NCBI GenBank assembly: GCA_963769115.1
Contig: CAVYKN010000014.1
Location: 1-64,000 of the forward strand
Direction of reading: 5' to 3'
From: DASTFY01 sp963769115
Lineage (GTDB): Bacteria > Actinomycetota > Acidimicrobiia > Acidimicrobiales > Ilumatobacteraceae
DNA: 64,000 nucleotides
Position numbers and translations under genes: made by a program. Within the stretch, counting starts at the first letter, position 1. Each line of letters begins with the position of its first letter. Positions 19,101 through 33,185 of the stretch are shown in pieces. The notes under the pieces were generated by a model, which worked only from the letters and a program-made list of their open reading frames with translations, was not told the DNA's origin and did no database searches.

Positions 19101-19642
19101 CGGTGGCGGCGTGGGTGGCGGGCCCGACGAGCACACCACCGGGAGGTGCTGCGGTCTGCAGGCGGGACGCGATGTTCACGACGTCGCCCATCGCGGTGTA
19201 GTCGCCGCCGGCCCGCAACGCTCCGACCAGGACCTCGCCCGTGTTGATGCCGATGCGAATTCGGATCGGCAGCTCGAGGTCGGCGACCCGCTCGGCGATC
19301 GATCGTTGCATTCGCAACGATGCTCGGACGGCCCGCTCGGCGTCGTCCTCGTGGGCGACGGGCGCGCCGAACAGGGCGACGATGGCGTCACCGAGGATCT
19401 TGTCGACCCGACCGCCGAAGCTGGTCACGTCCTCCACGAGGCTCTGGAACAGCCCGTCCACGAGCGTCTTGACCATCTCGGGGTCCATCCGCTCGGCCTG
19501 GCCGGTGAAGCCGACGAGATCAGCGAAGAGGACGGTGACGACCCTCCGCTCCTCCCCGCGTCCGCCCCAGATCATGGCCACAGTTCGGACAGAAGCGGGC
19601 CCCATCCGGATAGGGCGCCGCGCACGAAGGACAGACGGACAT
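16122..19642 (-). CDS. Zinc-ribbon/class III cyclase/AAA ATPase/TPR signalling protein, frameshifted
   Basis: About 1,170 residues over two frameshifts. ATG 19642 opens a zinc ribbon (CPSCAAPYPDGARFCPNCG); near 19570 the frame shifts into the cyclase domain: RRVVTVLFADLVGFTGQAER (metal Asp), KILGDAIVALFGAP (second Asp), YTAMGDVVNIASRLQTAAP (active-site Asn/Arg). An ATPase follows with Walker A VIEGEGGIGKTRLVEEVL and Walker B LTMVIADLHWAS, then a long helical TPR-like C-terminus, which crosses the second frameshift near 17250. This is the common actinobacterial cyclase-ATPase-TPR family; there is no LuxR HTH here. It ends with TGA overlapping the CTG start of the adenylyltransferase. It is divergent from the ABC transporter genes across about 76 bases. 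Confidence 0.85.
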
Positions 19643-19718
19643 CCACCGGGAAGCGTACGGCAAGAGACCACCGGTTCCCCGGCTCGGCACCCGCTTCCCG
19701 GTGAGCGATGATGGACCC

Positions 19719-20489
19719 ATGTCCAGCCTCCCCGCTCCTTCTGCCACCCCAGTGGCGGAGACCGTCCCCGTGGCCGCCCGCGCCGTCGACGCGGCGAAGC
19801 ACTACGGCAAGGGCGACAACCTCGTCCGAGCCCTCGACGGCGTGACGATCGACTTCGAGCAGGCCGCCTTCACGGCCATCATGGGCCCTTCGGGCTCAGG
19901 TAAGTCCACGCTCATGCACTGCCTGGCCGGCCTCGACAGCCTCACCTCAGGGCAGGTCTACATCGGAGCCACCGACCTGTCGACGCTCGACGACAAGGCA
20001 CTGACCCGGCTGCGCCGGGACCAGGTGGGTTTCGTCTTCCAGGCGTACAACCTGCTGCCGACGCTCGACGCGGCCGAGAACATCACCCTCCCGCTGGCCC
20101 TCGGCGGCAAGGACCCCGACAAGGCCTGGTACGACCAGGTCGTCTCCACCGTCGGCCTGGGCGATCGCCTGCGCCACCGTCCGAGCGAGCTCTCCGGTGG
20201 TCAGCAGCAGCGCGTCGCCGTGGCCCGCGCCCTCGTCACGAGGCCGCAGATCATCTTCGCCGACGAGCCGACCGGCAACCTCGACAGCCACAGCAGCGGC
20301 GAGATCCTCGGCTTCATGCGGGAAGCCGTGTCGCAGCTCGGGCAGACGATCGTCATGGTCACGCACGATCCGACGGCGGCCTCCTACTCCGACCGGGTCG
20401 TGTTCCTCGGCGACGGCAAGATCGTCGACGAGATGCGCGCGCCGACGGCCGACCGCGTGCTGGACCGGATGAAGCAGTTCTCGGACTGA
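19719..20489 (+). CDS. ABC transporter ATP-binding protein, MacB/LolD type
   Basis: ATPase subunit of a MacB-like exporter, 256 residues from ATG 19719 (a GTG at 19701 would add six residues). Walker A is IMGPSGSGKSTLMHCLAGLD, the Q-loop region is VGFVFQAYNLLPTLDAAENI, the signature is ELSGGQQQRVAVARAL, Walker B is IIFADEPTGNLDSHSSG, and the H-loop is IVMVTHDPTAAS. The NLLPxLxAxEN segment is typical of the LolD/MacB/FtsE-like group. The permease gene begins five bases after the stop, so both are one operon. Substrate is unknown; such systems export peptides or lipoproteins, or act mechanically at the membrane. Confidence 0.92.
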   Translation: MSSLPAPSATPVAETVPVAARAVDAAKHYGKGDNLVRALDGVTIDFEQAAFTAIMGPSGSGKSTLMHCLAGLDSLTSGQVYIGATDLSTLDDKALTRLRRDQVGFVFQAYNLLPTLDAAENITLPLALGGKDPDKAWYDQVVSTVGLGDRLRHRPSELSGGQQQRVAVARALVTRPQIIFADEPTGNLDSHSSGEILGFMREAVSQLGQTIVMVTHDPTAASYSDRVVFLGDGKIVDEMRAPTADRVLDRMKQFSD

Positions 20490-20493
20490 GCCC

Positions 20494-23037
20494 ATGTTCA
20501 AGATCAGCCTGAAGGGCGTCCTGGCCCACAAGACCCGCCTGCTGATGACCGCCCTCGCGGTCGTCATCGCCACCGCGTTCCTCTCGTCGACCTTCATCTT
20601 CTCCGACACCATCCGGTCGACGTTCGACTCGCTGTTCGCGGACGTGTTCCGCAACACCGACGCCTTCGTGCGCTCGTCCAACGTGATCGAGGCCGAGTTC
20701 GGTGCCGAGCAGCGCGACCGCATCCCCGAGAGCCTCGTGGCCGAGGTGGCGGCCGTGCCCGGTGTCGCCGACGCCCAGGGCGAGGTCTCGGGCTTCGCCT
20801 CGATCATCGGCAAGGACGGGAAGCCACTCGTCTCGGGGGCGACGGCAGCGCCGACCTTCGGCGCCTCCACCTTGTCCGGCGAGCTGGAGACGTGGGACTT
20901 CGTCGAGGGCCGCCCACCGACCGGACCCGACGAGGTCGCCATCGACAAGGCCAGCGCCGACGACGGCGACTTCTCCATCGGTGATCCCATCCAGATCGCC
21001 AGCACCACCGGCGCTCGCGAGTTCACCCTGGCCGGCATCGCCCGCTTCGGTGACGCCGACTCGCCCGGCGGCGCCACGTTCTCGCTCTTCGACCTGGCCA
21101 CCGCCCAAGAGTTCGTGGGCAAGCCCGGCTTCCTCGACTCGATCCAGGTCGTCGGCGACGGCTCGGTCCCCGACGACGAGCTGGCCCCGAGCATCGAAGA
21201 GGCCCTCGGCCCGGACAGCGAGACCGAGGTGCTCACCGGCGCGGAGATCGCCGAGGAGAACCAGAGCCAGGTCGAAGAGGGCCTGCAGTTCTTCAGCATC
21301 TTCCTGACCGTCGTCGCGTTCATCGCGCTGTTCGTCTCCTGCTTCGTGATCTACAACGTGTTCTCGATCACGGTGGCGCAACGCCAGCGGGAGAACGCGC
21401 TGATGCGAGCCGTCGGCGCCAGCCGGCGCCAGGTGACGGTCTCGCTGCTCGTCGAGTCGATCGTCGTCGGCCTGGTCGGCTCGATCCTCGGTCTCGGCTT
21501 CGGCATGCTGCTCGCCATGGGCCTGCAGCGGGCGTTCTCCGCGCTCGGCCTGGATCTGCCCTCGGCCGGCCTCGTGCTGCTCCCCCGCACGGTGATCGTC
21601 ACGATCGTCGTCGGCCTGATCGTGACCGTCCTTTCCGCGCTGCTCCCCGCGCTGCGCTCCGGTCGGGTGCCGCCGGTGGCGGCCATGCGCGACACCGCGG
21701 TCGAAGGCACATACGCCACCAAGGGTCGGACGATCGTCGGGCTCGCTCTGCTGGCCGTGAGCGTCCTGCTGATCCTGCTCGGGCTCTTCGCCGACGGTGC
21801 GGTGTTCGCACTGGCGATCGGTGTCCTGCTGCTGTTCATCGCGCTCTTCGTGCTCGGCCCGCTCATCGCCCGGCCGGTGGCCAAGGCGCTGGGCCGGCCC
21901 ATCACCAGGGTGAAGGGCATGACGGGGACGATGGCCACCGAGAACGCAGCCCGGAACCCGAAGCGGACCGCTCGCACCGCCGCGGCCCTCGTCGTCGGCG
22001 TGGCCCTGGTGACTGGAGTATCGGTGCTGGCGTCGTCGATCCGCGACTCGGTGCGGGAGATCTTCGGCGAGCAGTTCACCGGCGACTTCGTGATCAGCAC
22101 GGACAGCTTCGGGTTCGGTGGTCTCAGCCCGCAGCTGACGGACGAGCTCAACGAGCTCCCGGAGGTCGAGACCGCAACCGGCATCGGCATCAACTTCGCC
22201 ACCATCGACGGCAAGGGCCGGCAGATCACCGTGGTCGACCCGACCACCGTCGGCGGGGTGTTCGATCTCGACTTCGTCGCCGGCGAGGTCACGGACCTCA
22301 CACCCGAGGGTGTCCTGCTCAGCGAGGGCCGAGCGGAGCGGGACGGCCTGAGCGTCGGCTCTCCGTTCCAGCTGGCGCTGGCCGACGGCACGCCCCGCGA
22401 CCTGACGGTGCAGGGCATCTACAGCAGGGACGACCTGGCCGGCGCCATCACCGTCGATCGCCACCTGTTCGACGGCACCACCGTCGATCTCTACGACTTC
22501 TCCGTGTTCATCACCAAGTCGCCGAGCACGAGCGAGGCCGACGCCGAGGCGGCGATCGCGCAGGTGGCGGAGGGGTTCCCCAACGGGGAGCTGCAGAGCC
22601 GCTCGGACTACATCGACTCGCAGGCCGGTCAGATCCAGCAGGTGGTCAACATCATCTACCTGCTGCTGGCGCTGTCGGTGATCATCGCCGCCGTCGGCAT
22701 CGTCATCACGCTCGTGCTCAGCGTGTTCGAGCGCCGGAGGGAGCTCGGCCTCGTCCGGGCGGTGGGGATGACGCGCTCGCAGGTGCGATCCAGCGTGCGT
22801 TGGGAGTCGGTCATCACGGCCGCCCTGGGCACGGTGCAGGGCATCATCGTCGGGCTGCTCCTCGGCTACGCCATCGTCGTCGCGCTGCGCAGCGAGGGGC
22901 TCAACACCTTCACCGTGCCGTGGGGCGCGATCATCGCCGTGCTGATCATCGCCTTCCTGATCGGCGTGGTGGCCGCCATCTACCCCGCTCGCAAGGCCAC
23001 CAAGATCGACATCCTGGAGGCCATCGCGACCACATGA
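20494..23037 (+). CDS. ABC transporter permease, FtsX/MacB-like
   Basis: Permease of 847 residues with the duplicated MacB/FtsX architecture common in actinobacteria. An N-terminal membrane segment (KTRLLMTALAVVIATAFLSS) is followed by a large extracytoplasmic MacB-PCD domain, three transmembrane helices around FFSIFLTVVAFIALFVSCFV, and an ExxLMRAVGASRRQV coupling region. The pattern then repeats: GRTIVGLALLAVSVLLILLG, a second periplasmic-type domain, and a C-terminal FtsX module with RRELGLVRAVGMTRSQVRSS and IYPARKATKIDILEAI. It is intact, with no frameshift. It works with the ATPase immediately upstream. Confidence 0.92.
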   Translation: MFKISLKGVLAHKTRLLMTALAVVIATAFLSSTFIFSDTIRSTFDSLFADVFRNTDAFVRSSNVIEAEFGAEQRDRIPESLVAEVAAVPGVADAQGEVSGFASIIGKDGKPLVSGATAAPTFGASTLSGELETWDFVEGRPPTGPDEVAIDKASADDGDFSIGDPIQIASTTGAREFTLAGIARFGDADSPGGATFSLFDLATAQEFVGKPGFLDSIQVVGDGSVPDDELAPSIEEALGPDSETEVLTGAEIAEENQSQVEEGLQFFSIFLTVVAFIALFVSCFVIYNVFSITVAQRQRENALMRAVGASRRQVTVSLLVESIVVGLVGSILGLGFGMLLAMGLQRAFSALGLDLPSAGLVLLPRTVIVTIVVGLIVTVLSALLPALRSGRVPPVAAMRDTAVEGTYATKGRTIVGLALLAVSVLLILLGLFADGAVFALAIGVLLLFIALFVLGPLIARPVAKALGRPITRVKGMTGTMATENAARNPKRTARTAAALVVGVALVTGVSVLASSIRDSVREIFGEQFTGDFVISTDSFGFGGLSPQLTDELNELPEVETATGIGINFATIDGKGRQITVVDPTTVGGVFDLDFVAGEVTDLTPEGVLLSEGRAERDGLSVGSPFQLALADGTPRDLTVQGIYSRDDLAGAITVDRHLFDGTTVDLYDFSVFITKSPSTSEADAEAAIAQVAEGFPNGELQSRSDYIDSQAGQIQQVVNIIYLLLALSVIIAAVGIVITLVLSVFERRRELGLVRAVGMTRSQVRSSVRWESVITAALGTVQGIIVGLLLGYAIVVALRSEGLNTFTVPWGAIIAVLIIAFLIGVVAAIYPARKATKIDILEAIATT

Positions 23038-23059
23038 CCGCAGCCATGACCGCAGCGAC

Positions 23060-23491
23060 GTGAGCGGCTACTCGGGCACCCCGCTGGCCCGCAAGCTCGG
23101 GATCAAGGAGGGCGCCACCATCGCCGCCACCGGCGCGGTGCCCGACGATCTCCCCGACCTGCTGGCGCCGCTGCCGCCTGGCGTGCGCTGGAAGCAGACG
23201 ACGCGGGCGCCGCTGGACCTGGTGCTCGCGTTCTTCACCCGACGCGCCGATGTCGTTCGCCGCTGGCCCGCCCTCACCGCGGCGGTCGGGCCGGAAGGAG
23301 TGGTGTGGGTGGCGTGGCCGAAGCGCTCGAGCGGCGTCGCGACCGACCTCACCGAGGACGCCTTCCGCGAGGATCTCCTGCCCACCGGATGGGTGGACGT
23401 CAAGGTGTGCGCCATCGACGAGACCTGGAGCGGGCTCAAGATGGTGCTGCGCAAGGAGCTGCGGCCGGCGAAGGACCGGCGGCAGGGCTAG
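23060..23491 (+). CDS. DUF3052 family protein
   Basis: 143 residues from a GTG at 23060. The sequence has the DUF3052 hallmarks: GYSGTPLARKLGIKEG at the N-terminus, a central LDLVLAFFTRRADVVRRWPAL, then VVWVAWPKRSSGVATDLTED, LPTGWVDVKVCAIDETWSGL and KMVLRKELR. Members are common in actinobacteria and have no established function; some sit next to fatty acid or methylmalonyl-CoA genes, but not here. The stop TAG lies in a CTAG shared with the stop of the convergent Nei2 gene. Confidence 0.9.
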   Translation: MSGYSGTPLARKLGIKEGATIAATGAVPDDLPDLLAPLPPGVRWKQTTRAPLDLVLAFFTRRADVVRRWPALTAAVGPEGVVWVAWPKRSSGVATDLTEDAFREDLLPTGWVDVKVCAIDETWSGLKMVLRKELRPAKDRRQG

Positions 23492-24525
23492 GAGCTCTCC
23501 CGGCCGAGCAACGGGTCCACGAAGCTGGGCTCCGGCCCTCGCGGGGTGAACCCGCCGAGCAGGCGCTGCGCCGCCGGATGGCGCTCGAGTGCCGGCTTGA
23601 CCTCTTCGTCGTCGATCTCGCCCGAGAGATCACCCGTGTCGTCGAAGCTGATGGGCGGGGTGCGGAGGCGGTCCCGGGCGGTGTCGAAATCGACCGGGGT
23701 CGGCGCGTCGTCGGCCGCCCAGGCGGGGGTCACGGGTACCTCGCGCTGCTGGCAGCTCGGGCACCAGTAGGTCACCCGGGACTGCTCGCCGTGGCGGCGG
23801 ACCTCGATCGGCGTGCCGCAACGGAAGCACGGCTTCCCGTACCGGCCGTAGACGGCCACGCCTTCAGGACTGCCGGGCAGGGTGGTGCGGCTCGGCTGGT
23901 CGAGGTTGGCCTGGAGGAACGCCGCCGCGGTGTCCAACAGCGCGAAGCGGGTGTCCAGGTCGAGGGCGCCCACGGGCGTCAACGGGTGCACGCTGCAGGC
24001 CCAGAGCACCTCGCTCTTGTAGACGTTGCCGACACCGGCCGCGACGCGCTGGTCGAGGAGCACCTCGGCCGCGGTCGTGGTCTCGTCGCAGAACTGCGGG
24101 ATGCGCTCCACCGCGCCGGTGACGTCGACGGTGGTGTCGCAGAGATCGGGCCCGAGCAGACGGCGACCGGGATGAGACGCCAGGTCACGGGTGCGGAACG
24201 TCTCCACCACGGGGGCGTTGAAGCAGACGGCTTCGAAGCCCTCCACCTCGATGGCGGCCCGCATGTGCCGGGTGCCCTTGCGCCAACGCTCCCCCGGCCG
24301 GTACAGGTGCCACGACCCGGTCATCCGCATGTGCGTGTGCAGGACGATCCCGTCGTCCCAGCCGATCTCGATGTGCTTGCCCCGGCTGTCCACCCGCTCG
24401 ATGACCGCGCCGAGCGCGGGGCGGGGCCCGGTGAGGCGTGGCGCCTCGAACCCGGTCATCACCTTCTCCAGCAGCGCAGCCCGCAGCGCCGTGGCCGACC
24501 GGTGGATCGTGTCACCCTCGGGCAT
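23488..24525 (-). CDS. nei2: Fpg/Nei-family DNA glycosylase, Nei2-like
   Basis: Endonuclease VIII-type glycosylase/AP lyase of 345 residues. The catalytic N-terminus is PEGDTIHRSATALRAAL after Met removal, with the Pro1 nucleophile and Glu2. Other landmarks are DSRGKHIEIGWDDGIVLHTH, HMRMTGSWHLY, the helix-two-turn-helix lysine-rich GNVYKSEVLWACSVHPLTPV, and a C-terminal zinc finger (CFRCGTPIEV ... TYWCPSCQQ). About 80 residues follow the finger, longer than the usual end of the family. It lies 62 bases downstream of the lhr helicase on the same strand. In mycobacteria Nei2 is likewise encoded next to Lhr, so a joint oxidative base repair role is likely. Confidence 0.92.
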   Translation of the reverse strand: MPEGDTIHRSATALRAALLEKVMTGFEAPRLTGPRPALGAVIERVDSRGKHIEIGWDDGIVLHTHMRMTGSWHLYRPGERWRKGTRHMRAAIEVEGFEAVCFNAPVVETFRTRDLASHPGRRLLGPDLCDTTVDVTGAVERIPQFCDETTTAAEVLLDQRVAAGVGNVYKSEVLWACSVHPLTPVGALDLDTRFALLDTAAAFLQANLDQPSRTTLPGSPEGVAVYGRYGKPCFRCGTPIEVRRHGEQSRVTYWCPSCQQREVPVTPAWAADDAPTPVDFDTARDRLRTPPISFDDTGDLSGEIDDEEVKPALERHPAAQRLLGGFTPRGPEPSFVDPLLGRESS

Positions 24526-24587
24526 GCCTTCGAGGCTACGCGGCCCGGACCCGGATGTAACGCGTCCCTGCGGAGACCTGGCGGTAT

Positions 24588-29187
<4,600 letters not shown>

Positions 29188-29410
29188 GCCGCCACGCTAC
29201 CCACGGGGTGTCGCACGGTTCCGCCGGGCGGGCGGCGCGGTCGGCGGGCCGACGGGCCGCTGCGGCCGAACCTGACCCGGCGGTCTCGCGGAGATGCGTT
29301 GCGGCTGCGCAACACAGCGCCGCGAGAACCCGGGGGGGCCGGCTCGGCAGTGCACGGCCGGCAGCGTCGCCTGGGCGCTGTGGCGACGTGGCGGGCGTGC
29401 GCGGTGATCG

Positions 29411-30663
29411 GTGGCGTCAACGTGGCCGGCCACTGGTGACGAGCTGCGATTCGAGCACGCGCTCGGACCGATCCACCGCGACGACAAGCGCGACCACCCC
29501 GCGGCGGTGTCGACGCCCGACTCCGCTGACTCCGCGGCCGCGCCTTCGGCGCCAGCCGGCTGGCGGGCGATGGCGCCCACGCCACTGGCCGGACGTCGAG
29601 CCGGCCGTGGTGTGGACCGGCGAGGAGCTGCTGGTGGTCGGTGGCACCCGGGACGACGTGGCCGAGCCGGGCAGCCCGCCGAGGCGCTGACCTCAGATGG
29701 CCGGGCGCTGGCGGTCACCCGGTTCGTCGACGGCGCGGCGTACGACCCGGCGACGGACACTTGGCGCCCGATCGCGGCGGCTCCGGGCACGGGCCTGTCC
29801 AACGACGCCGTGCTGGACAGGCGAGCGGGTGCTCGTCCGGGGTACGACCTCGCAAGCCACGAACGCTCCTCCGGACGCCGCCATCTTCGCCTATGACCCG
29901 GCCAGCGACGGCTGGGAGGTGTACCCGGCTCCCGACGGCGCGGGCGACACGCTCGACGTCACGATGACCTGGACCGGGACGGAGCTGATCTTCTGGGGCC
30001 ATCCGTACCGGCGGTACACGGAGCCGCCGCTGGCCGCCGGCCTGGACCCCGCCACGGGCGACCTGGCGTGATCTCCCGGCTGCCTCGCTGCCGGCGGGCA
30101 TGGGCCCGGCCGCGGCCTGGGACGGCGACGAGGTCGTCGTCGCCGCCGGGATGCCAATGAGTGTCGGCCCGGAAGGTGCCCCGACGCCGACCGCCGCGTT
30201 CGATCCGGCCACCGACACCTGGCGATCGCTCCCGCCGGCCCCGACCGAGGTCCAGGCCATGCAGCCCGACCGCCTGCCGATCGGCGACGGGCTGCTCCTG
30301 GCCGGCGGCACCTGCGCCAGGACCGGAGCACCGCCGCGCTGGCCTTCGACCTCGACACCGAGCGGTGGTCGCCGGCCGGCCGATGGACGGTGCCCTCGCT
30401 ACGGCGAGCAGCGCGCCTGGACCGGCCGCGAGCTGATCGAGGTGGGCGGGGTGGACGCCACGACCGTGACGGGCGTCGTCGTCGGGGCTACTCGACCCCG
30501 ACACCGGCCGTGCTCGTTCTCTGCCGGACCTGCCCGAGCCGCGTGCCAGTGCCGGCGCGGCGTGGACCGGGAGCGAGTCCTCGTGTGCGGGCGCGGCAGC
30601 CGGATGTGGACGGGATCGGCACCGCCCTGGCCACGGGTGTCCGACTGGCCCTCGACTCCGAGC
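29411..30663 (+). pseudogene. Kelch-like beta-propeller protein, frameshifted
   Basis: Plus-strand locus containing several kelch-type repeats scattered over the three frames: AAYDPATDTWRPIAAAPGTG, FAYDPASDGWEVYPAPDG, AAFDPATDTWRSLPPAPTEV and ALAFDLDTERWSPAGRW, each preceded by hydrophobic LLVVGG- or VVVAAG-like strands. These mark blades of a beta-propeller. A possible lipoprotein start lies in a neighbouring frame (VTSCDSSTRSDRSTATTSA), so the 5' end is not fixed. The 3' end collides with the convergent aminotransferase gene. At least five frame changes are needed. Decay or sequence error cannot be told apart, but the neighbouring genes suggest error. Function unknown. Confidence 0.6.
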
Positions 30664-30669
30664 CGACAG

Positions 30670-31920
30670 TCTCCGCGGCGAGGTCGGTCATGGCCGCGGC
30701 CAGGCGGTCGCCGGCCTCGCCGAGCAGCTCGTCGTCGAGGACGGTCGAGAGGGCCAGCAGCCCGCGTGGCGCGAGGAAGACGCCGTGGTTCAGCGCGGCC
30801 AGGTGGAACGCGGTCATCGCCGCGCCGTCCGTCCGCTCGGGCGTGGCGTCCGGGGCGACCTCGCTGAAGAAGACCTGCAGCATCGAACCGGACCGGCGGA
30901 TGCTCAGCGGCACACCGGCACCGGCGGCCGCCTTGGCCAGCACGGTCTCCAGCTCGGCGGCGCGGGTCGGCCATCAGGTCGATCTGGTCGCGCGGTCAGG
31001 TGCTGCAGCGACACCAGGCCGGCGGCCGTCGTCACCGGGTTGCCGTTGAAGGTGCCGGAGTGGAAGAGCCGGGGCTTGTCCGGGTCGCACAGCGCGAGCA
31101 GGTCGGCCCGTCCGCCGACGGCGCCGACCGGGAAGCCGCCGCCGATGATCTTGCCCATGGCGGTCAGGTCGGGCGAGACGCCGAGCACGGCCTGCGCGCC
31201 GCCGGTGCGACAGGCGGAGCGTGATGACCTCGTCCAGGACGAACACCGCGCCGGCGGCCGTCGCCGCCCGCGCCGATGCGCTCCAGCCCCTCCGCCGTCG
31301 CCGCGACCAGGCCGCCCGAGCCCATCACCGGCTCCAGGATCACGGCCGCCACCTCGTCGCCCCGCTCGGCCAGCACCGCCTCGAACGCAGCCGGATCGTC
31401 GTAGGTCGCGAGCAGCGTGTCCGGGCCCTCGTGCCCGAAGGTCCCGCACTCGAAGTGCGGCGCGGAGCCGTGGTAGCCGTAGCGGGCCATCAGCACCTTC
31501 CGGCGGCCGGTGGCGACGCGGGCGATCTCGACCGCCAGCATCGTCGCCTCGCTGCCCGAGTTCGTGAAGCGCAGCTGCTCGACCGATGGCACCCGGGCCA
31601 CGATCTCCTCGGCAGCGCGACCGCGTGCCGGTTGCGGGCCGGCCAGTTCGTGCCGTCGTCCATGGCCGCCCGGGCGGCGGCGAGGATGGGCCCGTAGGCG
31701 TTGCCGTGGACGAGGCTGGTGAAGTTCCCGATCAGGTCCAGGTAGCGGTTCCCGTCGAGGTCGGTCAGCCAGGGGCCGGCGCCCTTCACGATGGTGAGCT
31801 GGTAGGGCGGGTGGTGGCCGGCGGCCCGCGTGTCCCCGCCCGGCATCACCCGGCGGGCGGCGGCGGCGTGCTCGGCCGAGCGGGGGTCCGGTCCCGGAAG
31901 CTCTGCTCGATCGCGCTCAT
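30670..31920 (-). CDS. Class III aminotransferase, glutamate-1-semialdehyde aminomutase-like, frameshifted
   Basis: PLP-dependent fold type I enzyme of about 415 residues, reconstructed across several frames. ATG 31920 starts MSAIEQSFRDRTPAR; after a shift near 31885 come RRVMPGGDTRAAGHHPPYQL and VKGAGPWLTDLDGNRYLDLI, then LRFTNSGSEATMLAVEIAR (PLP phosphate loop), MARYGYHGSAP, FVLDEVITLRLS (Asp to pyridine nitrogen), TAMGKIIGGGFPVGAVGG (PLP lysine) and FHSGTFNGNPVTTAAGL. The family includes HemL, but true HemL has a different PGGVNSPVRAF N-terminal motif, so a haem role is uncertain despite nearby hem genes. The C-terminus runs into the kelch locus; the end is approximate. Confidence 0.7.
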
Positions 31921-31984
31921 GCTCCACCACGCCGTGGCACGGGCGTCACCGTGGGGGTCGACGGCCCGGCAGTAGGCTGAGCGC

Positions 31985-32647
31985 ATGCCCGCACCCGGAG
32001 AGCACCATCCCGCCTTCGAGGAGTACTGCGAGTGCATCTACGAGCTGGACGAGGACGACGTCGACGTCATCCAGGCGCGCATCGCCGACCGGCTCCACGT
32101 CTCCCGTCCCGCGGTGTCGGAGATGATCAAGCGCCTCGAGATCGAGGGGCTGGCGCACTCCGAGCGGGGCAAGATCGCCCTCACGCCGGCCGGCCTGGAG
32201 CTGGCCGAGCGCGTGGTGCGCCGTCACCGTCTGGCCGAGCGGTTCCTGACCGACATCCTCGGCCTCTCGTGGGCGGACGCCCACCAAGAGGCCGGCAAGT
32301 GGGAGCACGTCATGTCGACCGAGGTCGAGCAGGCCATGAACCGCGTGCTCGGTGACCCCACCACCTGCCCGCACGGCAACCCCATCCCGGGCTCGGACTA
32401 CGAGGCGCCCGACGCCACCCGGCTGGTCGACGTGGAGGTGGGGACCATCTTCACGGTCACCCGCATCCCCGAGGAGCTGGAGTTCACGCCCGGGCTGCTC
32501 GACTTCCTCGAGTCGTCGTCGATCCAGCCGGGGCACAGCGGGCGCGTCACGGCGGCCTCGCCCGACGGGACGATGACCGTCGAGATCGACGGCAACCACG
32601 TCGGCGTGGGCAGCTTCGCCAGCGCCCGCATCCTCGTCACCGCCTGA
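31985..32647 (+). CDS. DtxR/MntR-family metal-dependent transcriptional regulator
   Basis: 220-residue regulator with the three-domain DtxR layout. The N-terminal HTH (AFEEYCECIYELDEDD, IADRLHVSRPAVSEMIKRLE) is followed by the metal-binding and dimerisation domain (VVRRHRLAERFLTDILGLSW, AHQEAGKWEHVMSTEVEQAM) and a C-terminal SH3/FeoA-like domain from about residue 145. The HRLAE and AHQEA metal ligands are present. The position of DtxR Cys102 (usually ACRWEHVMS) is Gly-Lys here, so the primary site differs from DtxR/IdeR. Metal specificity (Fe or Mn) is therefore open. It is divergent from the aminotransferase gene and convergent with bacterioferritin. It probably controls the iron storage genes next door. 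Confidence 0.9.
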   Translation: MPAPGEHHPAFEEYCECIYELDEDDVDVIQARIADRLHVSRPAVSEMIKRLEIEGLAHSERGKIALTPAGLELAERVVRRHRLAERFLTDILGLSWADAHQEAGKWEHVMSTEVEQAMNRVLGDPTTCPHGNPIPGSDYEAPDATRLVDVEVGTIFTVTRIPEELEFTPGLLDFLESSSIQPGHSGRVTAASPDGTMTVEIDGNHVGVGSFASARILVTA

Positions 32648-32685
32648 GCGCCAACGCCCCCGCTCGGCACGCCTGGCCGGCGCGC

Positions 32686-33153
32686 CTAGTGGAGCTGCTG
32701 CGCGAGGTAGTTCTCGATGCCGATCTGCCGGATCGTCTCCAGCTGGGTCTCCAGCCAGTCGACGTGCTCCTCCTCCGACACCAGGATGTCCTCCAGCAGC
32801 TCGCGGGTGCCGTTGTCACCGACCTCGACGCACAGCGCGATGCCGTGGTTGAGGCGGGGGACGGCCTCGTACTCGACACCCAGGTCGAGCTGCAGCTGCT
32901 CCTCCACCGACTCTCCGACCTGCACGGGGAACAGCCGCTGCATGTTGGGCGTGCCCTCGAAGTAGAGGATGCGCTCGATGAGCTGCTCGGCGTGCTTCAT
33001 CTCGTCGATGGACTCGTTGCGCAGGTGCTCGGCCCGGCGCTCGTAGCCCCAGTTCGCCGACATCTTGGCGTGGATGAAGTACTGGTTGATGGCCGTCAGC
33101 TCGGCCGTGAGCACCTCGTTCAGCGCTTCGATGACGCGGTCGTCGCCTTGCAT
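32686..33153 (-). CDS. bfr: Bacterioferritin
   Basis: 155-residue ferritin-fold iron-storage protein. Ferroxidase ligands are in place: Glu18 (TAELTAINQYFIHAKM), Glu51 and His54 (ESIDEMKHAEQLIERILYF), and the second-half pair in VSEEEHVDWLETQL. Met52 in the sequence IDEMKH is the haem ligand of the bacterioferritin subfamily, so this is Bfr and not a plain ferritin. The C-terminal half RELLEDILVSEEEHVDWLET is typical. It follows bfd by 32 bases on the same strand, so both are likely in one transcript. It stores iron and releases it with electrons delivered by the Bfd ferredoxin. Confidence 0.95.
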   Translation of the reverse strand: MQGDDRVIEALNEVLTAELTAINQYFIHAKMSANWGYERRAEHLRNESIDEMKHAEQLIERILYFEGTPNMQRLFPVQVGESVEEQLQLDLGVEYEAVPRLNHGIALCVEVGDNGTRELLEDILVSEEEHVDWLETQLETIRQIGIENYLAQQLH

Positions 33154-33185
33154 GGCGGCACCCTACCCGGGCGCGCGTGGGCCCC

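Noticed and set aside
20359..22464. 701-residue minus-strand frame inside the ABC permease
   Set aside because: Antisense shadow of a clear FtsX/MacB-type permease; long open frames opposite high-GC genes are common.
30670..31920. Assigning the aminotransferase as HemL
   Set aside because: PLP motifs fit class III aminotransferases, but the HemL N-terminal motif is absent and the gene is broken, so proximity to hem genes is not enough.
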